Assembly: GCA_002794775.1 (NCBI GenBank)
Contig: NBAY01000102.1
Coordinates: 35,922 to 99,921 of the forward strand
Source: Porodaedalea pini
Taxonomy: Eukaryota > Basidiomycota > Agaricomycetes > Hymenochaetales > Hymenochaetaceae
Direction of reading: 5' to 3'
DNA: 64,000 bases
Of the stretch, positions 44,554 through 55,300 are shown one piece after another; the first letter of the stretch is position 1, and each line of letters opens with the position of its first letter. The notes under the pieces are model-generated. The model saw only the letters and a program-made list of their open reading frames with translations. It was not told the origin of the DNA and made no database searches. The position numbers were made by a program, and so were the translations under genes.

Positions 44554-46354
44554 ATGCCACCTCAACGTGTCAGAAAGAAGTCCAAAAAACTCAAAGATGG
44601 CGAAGAACTAGCACCAGAATTAGCTGTGCAGATGAAGAAACGCCCTGTTGGTCGCCCCAGGAAAAATGAAGTCCCCAATCAGGTCCCCGAAACTCCTGCA
44701 AAAAAGCAGTCGAAATCGAGTGGTAAGAAATATGCTACAACAGCAAAGCCGACCCGCCGAACTGTGAGTTGTGAAATTTGATGCAAATGCTCTCTCTGAC
44801 CGGTTTTCATGCCCATAGCCACGCAAGAAGGGCAATGACAAGGATACAGTTGAACAGGAGCATTCGCCTGAAGATCAGGGGGATATATCCATTGCGGATG
44901 TCGTTCGGGCTTCAGGACTTGGCTTGAACGACACTATGAATGAAATGCAGGGTTTTGACGATGACAGATCAGCCTTCGATGAAATTCCTGACTCCCCTGA
45001 CAAGCCTGATGAGCGTTCTTTCCATCTTGATGATGGTACGAAACCTCCATTCATTGTTGCCTAAGGCTGTGGCTAAGAAAAGTATAGCTGGTGAGTATGT
45101 GGACTGGAATACTCCCTCCCTTGGACATGCAAAAGCTTATGGATGGATCACATCGACACCTGCTGCAGAGAAAAAGCCCGAACTGGAAGTCATGGTAAAA
45201 ATTCATGATGGTACTGGCATGTGAGACATGAAGATCAACTCCAAGATGTCACTGGCTGATTTGATCAATGAAGTGGTTTCAATCACCCGGGGCCGTTCTA
45301 CATTCAACCAACTTGGTTACACAGCTTGCTGGTCTGTGAAGTCTGGGACAAAGCTTGAACCAGAATATTTGGATACACAAGACCAGTTGGACGTGCTGTT
45401 CAAACGAGTTCACAGGCATCAAGCAGCTGAAAAGAAGAAGAAACGAGGTAACAAAAACCCCAGAATTGTCATTCGGAATCTCAGTAATCAGGTTCGTCTA
45501 TAGTATTTGATGTATAAAGTGGTTCCTGACATGCAGTGAAGAATACACGCGGGAACAATGGGAACAGCAATAAACAGCAAAGTGCAACTAGAACAAATGC
45601 GACTCCTTCAGGGGTCACCGGTGCTAAGGAAGCTTACGATGCTGCACTCGAACGGATTATGGCGCAAATCGCAGCAGCGTTCAAATGCGATAAACATGAC
45701 GGCAGGCTCTGTGGTAAAATAAGAGGGTCAAAAGACCATCTTATGTATTCCAACAAACATCTTGTTGAACATGCAAAACTGATTGTGAGTCCATTGACAA
45801 AGCACAATCTCACCGGACTAAAAGCATACTTTGTCCAGTATAAGAATACTCCCGGAGTCAAAGTGGACAAAGTACCGGGGCAACTGAAAGTATTGGACAA
45901 GCAGTGGAAAGCAGCTGACAATGCCAGCGCAGGAACCGGCTCTGACATAGCAACTGGGCCTACAACATCCCTCCCCAACAGTGCTCCTGTGACAGCTGGA
46001 ACAGTGGCAACTGTAGTGCCAATGCAACCTTTCAACCAGCCGGTCATTGCCCAGCACTACGAAATGCATAACCGGGTGATAGCTGAGTGCAGGCCACGCG
46101 ATTACCCTTCTGTTCGGAATTGGATTGAATCATTGCATGATGACATGGAGAGAGGCCGCGATGACTACCAATACAGGTCTCTGCTACCTGTTTTTGAGGC
46201 CAATGATGTTAAACGCTTGGATGACTTGGCTTACTTAGAATTTGGAAGGCTCGAGAAGATGGTTATTGATGCTCAAGTGGAGGCAAGCATTGGGTTACTC
46301 AATTGTATTGTTCGATATGCGCAGGAGGATGTTTCTCACATCAAGGAACAGTAG
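44554..46354 (+). pseudogene. Cargo gene B: AT-hook protein, one in-frame TGA
   Basis: Exon 1, 44554-44763, starts MPPQRVRKKSKKLKDGE and holds an AT-hook (KRPVGRPRKN). Introns are 44764-44818 and 45036-45087. Exon 3 gives AGEYVDWNTPSLGHAKAYGW, then TGA at 45222-45224 (GM, stop, DMKINSKMSLAD; CGA predicted), then ITRGRSTFNQLGYTACW and KRVHRHQAAEKKKKRGNKN. The junction near 45500-45540 needs an intron or frame change I could not settle. The C-terminal part (45538-46354) has a compact helical domain (RPRDYPSVRNWIESLHDDM, VFEANDVKRLDDLAYLEFG) that vaguely recalls a SAM domain. Its last 15 codons lie in the right arm. DNA binding through the AT-hook is likely; its role is unknown. Confidence 0.6.
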
Positions 46355-48309
46355 TTATGCGTACATCATATAGACAGAATATATTACATTGTTGGACCAG
46401 TTGAGACAGTGACAAGGAAGCCTGTATCCACTCGATGAAGAAACCCGACACTAACAGAGATAACCGCAATGATGATAGAAAGCACGACAGTCCGCAGCAC
46501 TGATAGACATGGTTTCACCATAAAGCTTCACGAATACTGAAGCATCCATTTCCTCATCACTGAATTTGACCCGACGAAGTCGAGATTTCAGCAGAGAGAA
46601 TGCCAGCTCAATCGGGTTGAAGTCCGGAGAATACGCGGGGAGAAATTCCAGCTTCATGCCCCTGTGCGGAGTCAGATCAGTAAGAGCCCTGCGTCGCAGC
46701 ACGACAGGTCAAAATAGATGGACCTTGACTCAATGAGTTCGTGGATTTCCAGTGACTTGTGGATTGTGCAGTTGTCCATCACCACGACAGAGTTTTGGGC
46801 TGGCCAAGGTTGCATGTGGTCCAAGAGATCCCTGATAAATGCGGAGAAGGAGGTGGCATTGAAGGATCCTTCCAGTATTGTACAGTCAAGCATGCCAGTT
46901 GAAGTGATTGCGGGCAAGATTGAATACCTAGAAGAGGCAAGCAGTCAGATCTGCAGTCATAAAGGTAAGCATCGCACCTTTTTCCCCGTGTAAAGATCAC
47001 TTTCCGACATGCCTGATAACCCTGCAAAGCCCATGCTTTCTTCCTCAAGAAGGTACGTCAGTCGCATGCACTCTCGTTGACAAAGACGAGCTGTTCTGCC
47101 TCATATTGAGATCCCATTCTCAATGTGTACCGGAGCCGAGCGGACTCGCTGCGTTCAAGTGCCCTTTTTGATATCTTGAGCAGAGTAAGTTTGCTGATGC
47201 GAAGCCATAAGCATCACCGCACCGTCTTCAGAGTGAACCCAGCCCGGCGCAGAGACCTCCATACTGTAGTGTCTGAAACCTTCTTGCCTGTTACCCTTTC
47301 CAGCTCCTCCCTCACCTTGTCTAAGTACTGGTCCTTGTGATGCTCTATCGTGCTCAAAAGATACTATAGTTCAGTTAGCCGCAGCGAGTCATTACAATTC
47401 AAAAAATGCACTCACCTGTGTATCCGCATAATCAAGCAACCTTGGTCTTCTGGTCCTCGTGCCCTCCTGTCGTAAATGCCCCATGCGCTCGTGTTGAGCA
47501 ACAGTTCGGTGGATTGTTGCTCGATGGATATCTATTACCCTGGCCAGGTCATGCACGGTGAAGAGTCGTGACTGATACAGTCTGAATATGATGTGTCTTG
47601 CATCATCTGAGAGTGCCTTGCCTGAAACCATCATGGAACGACCTGAGAGGAGGAGGAAGTAGAGTGTTGGCTTTCGTGTTTGCATGGCGGTGGCTTGGCT
47701 AACACGTGCTCACGTGCTCACAGGTGTTGGTAGTATGCACAGAAATTTGAGCGTAGCAGTCGAAGCACAAAGTGAATGGACAGGAAACTTGCAGGGAAGA
47801 TGGCTTTTATGTGTCCGATAATTACACAAAAAGAATCATAATCTTAGTGGTCTTCTCGCCCGTGCTGCAAGACCTGTTGTGAGAAGAGGAAGGTGGAAAG
47901 AGCTCGAAGTGGAACACAAACCTTGCTGCTGCACCATGAATACTGCATGGATTGGCTTCAGACTTGCAGGAGCTGTTGGTATAGTCATATACTTAATTTA
48001 CAGTCATGGGAAAGAATTTTATAGGTAGATGTAGGGGAGCCATAATTTTTGAATCTCAGTGGAAATGTATGAGAGAACAGACTGGCTGCACTTGTTTGAT
48101 CTCCACCCACCTACACAGTCAATGTATTGCTCCCTATTTTACATATTTCTGCTCCTGAGAACCATGCCTATTTTTTGAGTACTTAATGAGCAGGTACTGA
48201 GCAGAATTTACAGAGAAAATCAACATTCATTCTATTTTTTGATGTTTTGGCTCAGACGCGGCTCATTTCACGTGAAATGCACGTGTCGCAGGACTTATGA
48301 AAATGGCTG
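46309..48309 (-). repeat. Right 2-kb inverted-repeat arm of composite transposon
   Basis: Exact inverse counterpart of 38531-40531 in all stretches compared. Identity begins at TGTTCGATATGCGCAGG inside the 3' end of cargo gene B and runs to the outer CAGCC at 48309. Confidence 0.9.
46451..47685 (-). pseudogene. Tc1/mariner (IS630-type) transposase, right copy, inactivated
   Basis: Same gene as 39155-40389 in the opposite orientation, with exons at 47685-47416, 47363-47223, 47174-46978, 46927-46724, 46661-46451. It carries the same Asp-to-Asn change and the same TGA (47058-47060), so both copies share the lesions. Confidence 0.9.
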
Positions 48310-48660
48310 TAAGAAAGGAAATATTATAAAATAATAAAAGGAGCAAAAGAAAAGCAAAAAGCTACTTTTCCTATTTTCTTCTTGGTGTCCCAAGTAATTA
48401 CATGTGATTGTAGGTCTGGTAATGTCTGACAAGAATTGTAATCCTCCATAAGTCTTGTGAGCTTTGACAAGTCTTGTGGGTCTTGTAAGAAGTGCCAACC
48501 AGTGAAATGGCATGTAATATTACTCACAAGGCTTGCATATAATTTACATATTTCATTTCTTACAATTAAATGTATGCAAATGTAAGATTTGTCTCATTTT
48601 TGTGATGTACTTTTCTGGCCTTACTGAGATCGATGAGGCGAAAGTGCCTATAAGGGCATT
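48310..48660. other. AT-rich spacer
   Basis: Sequence between the composite element and the DUF6698-like gene. Short repeats of CTTGTGAG/GGTCTTGT type occur at 48440-48540. Nothing else is recognised. Confidence 0.45.
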
Positions 48661-49361
48661 ATGGCCCTCTTTTCGAAGTATAAGGAATTCATCAACGATC
48701 TGAGTGATGATGATTCTAAAGAATTCTGGCACCAGGTATGTATTCATTATTCCTCCTTCAAGCAGAATTGATATTCCATCATATATACAGGTCAGTATGG
48801 CAGGTGAACAGGGCTGGAACAATGACACAGTGAGCATCAAAAGCAAAGCACACAAGTATGTGCTTGATGTCAGCGTCCCTATGCCATCTATCAACAATGA
48901 AAGCAGAACCTGAAACAGTGTCAGTCATCTGCAACTCCTGCAGATAATTGTACTGATGTCGATAATCCACAAATATGGCATGGGAGACATGTAGGTTCAT
49001 TATATGCACTTTATTTCATACTTATGTTCCTTTTTATTCTAGTTTTGATGATGATGTCAGAGGATGGAAATACAAGATTGATCATAAAAACTGTCCAGCC
49101 TTTCTTTATGACATTGAGTCCTTCAATCCACAGGAACCAGATGTGGGATTGCTTAGAGGTCATTTCCCTCTACGTGTGAGTCGGTTCTGTTACATTCGGC
49201 TCGCTCAGTTAATGGTTTGCTAACACACCTTTCAAGATTCTACAGCACAGTTATACAGGTCTGTCCTCTGCAAAAGCAGAGCTGGGACAGTGGAACAAGG
49301 CAACTCAAGCATGTAACACAACCATCATTGGGCAGACCCAGGTCACACCAGAGATGATTGC

Positions 49362-50354
49362 TGTAGAGCTGTGCTGATTGTCCCATCACCACTGATCAAT
49401 CCAGAAGCACTCAAGAACAGGTTCTGATGCGTACCAATGCATACTGGACTGAATCTGATCGGTCTGGTTTCAAATCAGAACCTCACAATTGCATCAGCAA
49501 CATATTATGAGACCTCCGAAAGCAGACCAGAACGTACCAGAGATCTTATCTGGATGATCAGGGACACGGTCACATGGAGCATACAGCCAAGACGTGTACT
49601 GGACTGCTGTCTGATGATGGGAGCCACGTACCAATTGGATAATCTGAGTTCTAGTGGAGCACTGGTATGGTTGGACGCCATGCAGACATTTTTCCTCCTT
49701 ATGATTTATGTTTTTCCTATGTTCTTCTGATTTCTATGCTCTCTATGTGCACCTCTACAACCTGTGATTTTTCCTTTTGACTTCTCTATATTTCAACTGA
49801 TATGTACATTATGCCTGTATGGAAATTATTAACTACAGATAGATCTATGGACTTAGTATAAATATGCATCCCATGTTGTAGGTAAAGGACAAGTCAGTTC
49901 TACTGCAGAGTCTCCCTCAGACAGGGTAACTTGAGTGTGATCCATCTTAGTTCTCGTAAACCTTGTAGTTGTTCTGTCTTTACCTTAGCCTCTCATCTCT
50001 TGAAAGCATCTCTCATCTCTTGAAAGCATCTCTCATCTCTTGAAAGTGTCTCTCATCTCTTGAAAGCATCTCTCATCTCTAGTTCTATAACTCAAACTTC
50101 ATCCCCTACAGTAATCATATCGTACTGGTGTTGATTATCCACATGTTCTGTCTCTGTACTGGTGTAGTGCAGACCTGACTGGAGCTACCGACCTTAGTTC
50201 TCGATATTGACATGTACCAATGCGTACTAAAGTGTACCGATGCATACCAGTACGTGGACTGATCTTATCGCAGTCAACCCTTAACCTCCCAGAGCACGTG
50301 ATCACGTCCCCAAAAGGACTGCTGATCCCAGACACCCCTAAGTCAGGATCAACA
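49362..50354 (-). repeat. Solo LTR, family 2, in DUF6698-like gene
   Basis: 993 bp; read on the minus strand it starts TGTTGATCCTGACTTAGG and ends CAGCTCTACA. The 4-bp TTGC repeats directly on both sides. Homologous to the LTRs at 53501-54410 and 63673-64000. Confidence 0.85.
49990..50080 (+). repeat. 20-bp minisatellite within family-2 LTR
   Basis: Four full copies and a partial copy of CTCTCATCTCTTGAAAGCAT; the third copy ends GTGT instead of GCAT. The other copies of this LTR in the window do not have it, so it expanded in this copy. Confidence 0.9.
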
Positions 50355-50712
50355 TTGCATATGCCTGTGTTCATGTAAGCACTCTAGTCATCAATTCTCT
50401 TATACTGTGCTGATATTATTCAGTCTCAGTTTTATATCTCAAAACTCAAAGTGTTCAGCAAAATTGACAAACACTTCAATATGAAGTCCTTCTACTATGA
50501 CATCATCAAATTGCTCAGCAATAATGAGTCATGATGGGTAAAGGAAACCTTGGCCTGGTGGAATGAGTATGTATTTTGTCTTTCTCTTCTTTTGTTCATT
50601 TTACTCTTATTATTCTATTAGTCAAGTCTTTGGTCCTGTGAAAGATGAAGAGGAGGACAAAGGTGATGAAGATGATGATGGTGAAACATCATTTGCCAAC
50701 ATCCTGGCCTAA

Positions 50713-51159
50713 TGAGCAGCTCATGAAGCTGACAAAGTGATTTGCACAGGCTCTCAAACTCAACTTGACTCTCAGTATGAGGAGAATGCATTTCCTGACC
50801 TTCCATGATTGCATATAAGTCTTGCATTTATTCACATGAAGATATCTGATACATATGTCTTTGACACAGGTTTTCAATATTCCAATGATACTGCACACAA
50901 TGCTGAACTTGAAGCCTGTCTCTGTACCAACATATGCTCCTGGTATACACTTTTGACTCATTGCTAGGGTTCTGTGTGTATGTGTATACACATACGTGCA
51001 TATAAGAGAGGTCATTTATAGATACACATGTATATATATGCACAGATATTTAGTCTTTACAGCTCTCATACACATATGACAACCCTGTATATGGCATATA
51101 CAGCTTATATGGGCATGCTCAGATGTAATGTACATGTAGTAACAAAAAAAAAGTAAGAA
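50713..51159. other. AT-rich spacer with dinucleotide-like runs
   Basis: Contains TATATATATGCACAG-like and CATATA-rich runs (50980-51110). One short open stretch (FDTGFQYSNDTAHNAELEAC) could be a further exon of the DUF6698-like gene but is not supported. Confidence 0.4.
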
Positions 51160-51819
51160 CTACTTTCTATCTGACATCTTCAATGTGTGCTTGACCAGCA
51201 TAAGATCCCCTATGGTCCCTGGCTTAAGCCTTGTGTGGTGAAGTGCAATTGTATCTTGTCCACCAGAGAAGAATCATTCAACTGCTATAGCTGAGCCTAT
51301 AGAGTATTGTGTTAATTATATAAATAAACAGATCAACAAAACATACCAGGTATACAATGAATATCTCAAGCAAGCTTGGACAGAGTTGGAAATTGTGTAC
51401 AGCATGCTGCCCACCATTTTACAGGCTCACAATCAACCCATGACCTCTCTTGTTTCATAGAGAAGTATTCATCTAGCTTGTCACTTTTGGTAGATGGGGC
51501 ATTGCTCAAGAAAAGCCTCACAAAATCATGTGTATTACTGTCTGTGGTGTTGTTGTTTGAATTATCAGCAGACAGCTCATCATCTTGAATAGTTGCATAT
51601 GATGCATCAAAGAAATCTTGCAGGGCCACTTTTGAATTGTTGATGAGCTGCAAAAGCTGCATATCACCTTCTGCATTCCTTCTCATATTCATATATGATA
51701 TGCAAGGATCAAGTACTCAAATAATAATAAGAGTATAGGTACCAATGTGCAACAAGCAGAGAGTCACTTGCATGAAGCCCATAGATAGTAAGGAGATGCA
51801 TTAAAGTGAAAGAGATACT

Positions 51820-52241
51820 GTTAGGCGGGAGTCTGGGAGACGACTCGGACTGGGCAGGCCTCGGCTGACTGTCATCTGGGATGTGCTATACTCGAGCTGG
51901 GACTCGGGACACACTATACTCAGGCTAGGTTGTCGCAAAGGTAAGAGGATCAATACAAGTCTAAACTAATACAAGGAGGACAAGTCTCACCTAGGTCGTC
52001 GCGAAGGTAAGAGGAAAAGCAGAATAAGGAGTTCATGCAATTCCTGAGACCTTATATAGCGATGACCATGAGACTATATTACCTAATGTTACATAAACAA
52101 ACAGAATGGAACAAATGAAGGTCATGTGAAAGGAGTGTAGGAAAAGATTGAAAAGATGATTAATTATAATGAAAAGGATCGAATAAAAGAAAAGAAATGA
52201 TAAAAGGAAAATAAAAGAAAGGAAAAGTTTGAGTCCTGACA
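51820..52241 (-). repeat. 3' LTR of chromovirus
   Basis: On the minus strand it starts TGTCAGGACTC and ends CTAACA; TATATAAGG-like box at about 52050; two copies of the CTTACCT..CGCGACGACCTA motif. Confidence 0.93.
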
Positions 52242-52367
52242 TTACCCCCCCCTCAAGGTTGGGCATCCCGACCAACCAAGATCATGGTCATCTGGCTTGG
52301 TGTCGATGAAGAGTGGGTGAAGTCGTTGGCGTGGAATGTCAAGTTTTCGAGGAGCACCAGGATGTTT

Positions 52368-55300
52368 TCAATAGAAATCAGCAATCACCTCCTTTGCATT
52401 CTTGCCAAAGTCTGTTTCAGGCTGCCAAGTCAGTTCGTTGTATCCGACCCACTTGACAAGGTATTGTAGTTTCCCTTGGTGCAGACACGAGTCAATGATC
52501 TCCTGAACCTCGTATTCTTCCTCGTTGTCAACGATGTCGGGTGGCGGTGGTGGAGGTTGTTTTTGGCTTTCGAAAGATGGTTTGATGGCAGGTTTCAAAA
52601 GGGCTTCGTTGAAGACGGGGTGGACTTTCTTCCATCGCTTGGGGAGTTTGAGCTTGTATGTGCTCGCGCCCACCTTGTCGATGATTTCGAAGGGTCCATA
52701 CCACTTGTCTGCTAGCTTCTTTGTTGGCGTGTCTGTGCTGATGTTCCAACCATCCAGGAAGACCTTGTTGCCAGTCTGGTAGTCCCCTGATACTCCCGCT
52801 GTCCGGTCATGGTAGCACTTCATGTCCTCCGCTGCGTTGACCAGATTGTCCTTTGCGACGCGATGGGTCTCCTTGATGTGTTTCGCGAATTCTTCTGCTG
52901 ACATGTTGGCAGAGGAAGTTCATACCATGTCAAAGCTCATAGGGTGACATCCGGTGTTTGCATAGAAGGGACACATCTTTGTCGCTGAGTGTTCATGGTT
53001 GTTGTATGCAAACTCTGCGAGAGGGAGCCAGTCTTTCCAGTCTGATTGTCGATGGTCAACGAAGAGTCGAAGGTACTGTTCGAGTTCTTGGTTGATGCGT
53101 TCCATTTGACCATCCGTTTGTGGGTGGTACGCCGTTGACGGGTTTCCTTTGATGTGTAAGAGCTTGTACAACTCCTTCATCATCTACGCATCGAACTGCA
53201 TGCCATGGTCATGGATGATCTTCTTCGGCAAGCCGTGGAGACAGAAAATGTGGTCGTGGTACAGTTGGGCCATGCCTTCTGCTGACAACTTCGTCATTGT
53301 TGGGATCACATGCATCTGCTTCAAGAACCTATCCATGAAGACACAGATTGTGTTATGTCCCTTTGAGTCCGGGAGCTCTCCAATGAGGTCGGCCGTGACG
53401 ATTTCCCAAGGGGCTTTGGGGACCGTGTTCAGATGGAGTGGTCTCAACCTCAACGCTCTCAGAGCCTTTGTTCGCTGACAGTGATCACATCCTCGGACAT
53501 TGTAGATCCTGACTTAGGGGTGTCTGGGATCAGCGGTCCTTTTGGGGATGTGATTGTGTGTTCTGGGAGGTTAGGGGTTGACTGCGGTATGATCAATCAA
53601 TGTACCAGTACGCGTCAGTACGTGTCAATATCGAAACTTAGGTCAGAAACTCTGGTCAAGTATACGCTGGACCGGTACGGAGGCAGAACATGCAGATATC
53701 CGACACTGGTATGATGTGAATACTGTGATGTCAAGGTTCAAAGTAAAGAGCAAGAGACGAGAGACAGTTTCGAGACACAAGAGATGAAGACTAAGACGGG
53801 ACGACTACGAAGTTTACGAGAACTAAGGCGAATTGCACTCAAGTACCCTGTCTGAGGGACACTCTGTGGTAGAACTGACTTGCCTCCTACCTACAACATG
53901 GGATGCCTATTTGTACTAAGTCCAAAGATCTATTTACAGTTAATAATTTCCATACGGGCATAATGTGCATATCAGTTGAAACATAGAGGAGTTGAAAGGA
54001 ACAGTCATAGGTCATAGAGGCGCGCTTAGAAAACATAGAAATCAGAAGAACATAGGGAAAACATAAATCATAAGGAGGAAAAACATCCACATCGCGTCCG
54101 ACCATACTGGAGCTCCACCAGAACTCAGATCGTCCAATTGGTACATGGCTCCCATCATCGGACAGCAGTCTGGTACGTGTCTTGGCTGTATGCTCCATGT
54201 GACCGCATCCCTGATCATCCAGTTAAGATATCTGGTATGTTCCAGTCTGCTTTCAGAGATCTCATAACGTGTTGCTGATGTGATTGCAAGGTTCTGATTC
54301 GAAACCAGACTGATCGGGTTCCATCCAGTACTGATCAGTACATGTCAGAATTGGTTCTCGAATGCTTCTGAATCAATCAGCAGTGATGGGATGATCATCA
54401 CGGCTCTACAACATACACTCGAACATCAGAGAACATTGATGTCCACCAGAAGTCTCGACACACAAGCTCCACCATTTTCAACACTCCTGGATGCCCTGCC
54501 AAGACTGAGTCATGGTACTCTCACAGCACCAATTCCTTCATTGTTGATGGGACATATATCTTCCCCTTCATTCACCATAGCCCATTGACCTCCGTCAGTC
54601 CCATTGGCCTTTCCGACTTGTCCTGCACCCTTTGCACTTCACCCATTCTGTCCAACACCTCATCACACGATGTTCTCACCATTCCACAGTTCAGCCACTT
54701 CTCCTTGATGAACACAACACCATCGTTGTCATCCTTGCCTTCGTCGTAGCCTGCCTTGCGCGATAGCAGGTCCACCTTGCCCATCGTCTTCCCCGACTTG
54801 TGTTCGAGGTGGAAGTCAAATTCCTTGAGCTCTGTCTGCCAGTGAGCTTGTCAATAGCTCAGCTTCTGTGCTGACCTGAAGTAAGTGAGGTTGGCATGAT
54901 CAGACCAGATCTCGATAGGGTGACAGGCACCGAGAAGGTACTGCCTCCACTCCTTGAGTGCTGAAACGATTGCGAGCATCTCCTTGTCATAGATCTCGTA
55001 GTTTCATTCCACCGGCAGGAGCACCTCTGACCTGTAGGCAACCACCCTCCATTTGCCTTCCTGCTTCTGCAACAACATGCCACCAAGCGCAAAGTTTGAC
55101 GAGTCCACTTTGACGCAGAAAGGGCCCTCGTCGTTTGTGATGGCCAAGACCGGAGGTGAGCAGAGACGTCGTCTCAGCTCCTCAAACGCTTCTTGATGTT
55201 CGGTCTCCCATACCCAGTCCTTGTTGCCTGTTAGTGATGTCAACGGATGGACTACCTTGCTGTAGTCCTTGATGAAGCATCGCAGCCAGTTGCCCATGCC

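Larger units (their letters stand above)
38531..48309. mobile_element. Composite Tc1/mariner-like transposon with 2-kb inverted repeats and cargo
   Basis: 9,779 bp bounded by TA at 38529-38530 and 48310-48311, with both outer ends reading CAGCCATTTTCATAAGTCC inward. The left arm 38531-40531 is matched by the right arm 46309-48309 in inverted orientation at left+right = 86840. Checked stretches at the tips, the transposase and the inner end are identical. Each arm holds a complete transposase gene; no internal copy of the terminal repeat was found. The 5.8-kb centre carries cargo genes A (-) and B (+) and a younger solo LTR. By analogy with Tc1/mariner biology, outer ends and TA duplication mean the whole block was inserted as a unit; that is inference. 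Confidence 0.85.
48661..50712 (+). pseudogene. DUF6698-like gene split by a solo LTR
   Basis: An ATG at 48661 opens MALFSKYKEFINDLSDDDS; an intron follows at about 48739-48789 and then EQGWNNDTVSIKSK to a TGA near 48911-48913. Further on come CPAFLYDIESFNP and DVGLLRGHFPLR, then SYTGLSSAKAELG and QVTPEMIA, at which point the LTR 49362-50354 interrupts. The same codons resume after it as YACVHV, then MKSFYYDIIKLLSNNES, a TGA, WVKETLAWWNE, an intron, and QVFGPVKDEEEDKGDEDDD to TAA at 50712. This order (Arg-Gly-x-Phe, Thr-Gly-x-Ser-Ser-A, K-x-FYY) is that of DUF6698, common near fungal mobile elements and of unknown function. At least two stops plus the insertion make it non-functional. Confidence 0.7.

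Noticed and set aside
49990..50080. Short tandem array considered as a CRISPR-like repeat
   Set aside because: Units are contiguous without spacers and lie in a eukaryotic LTR.
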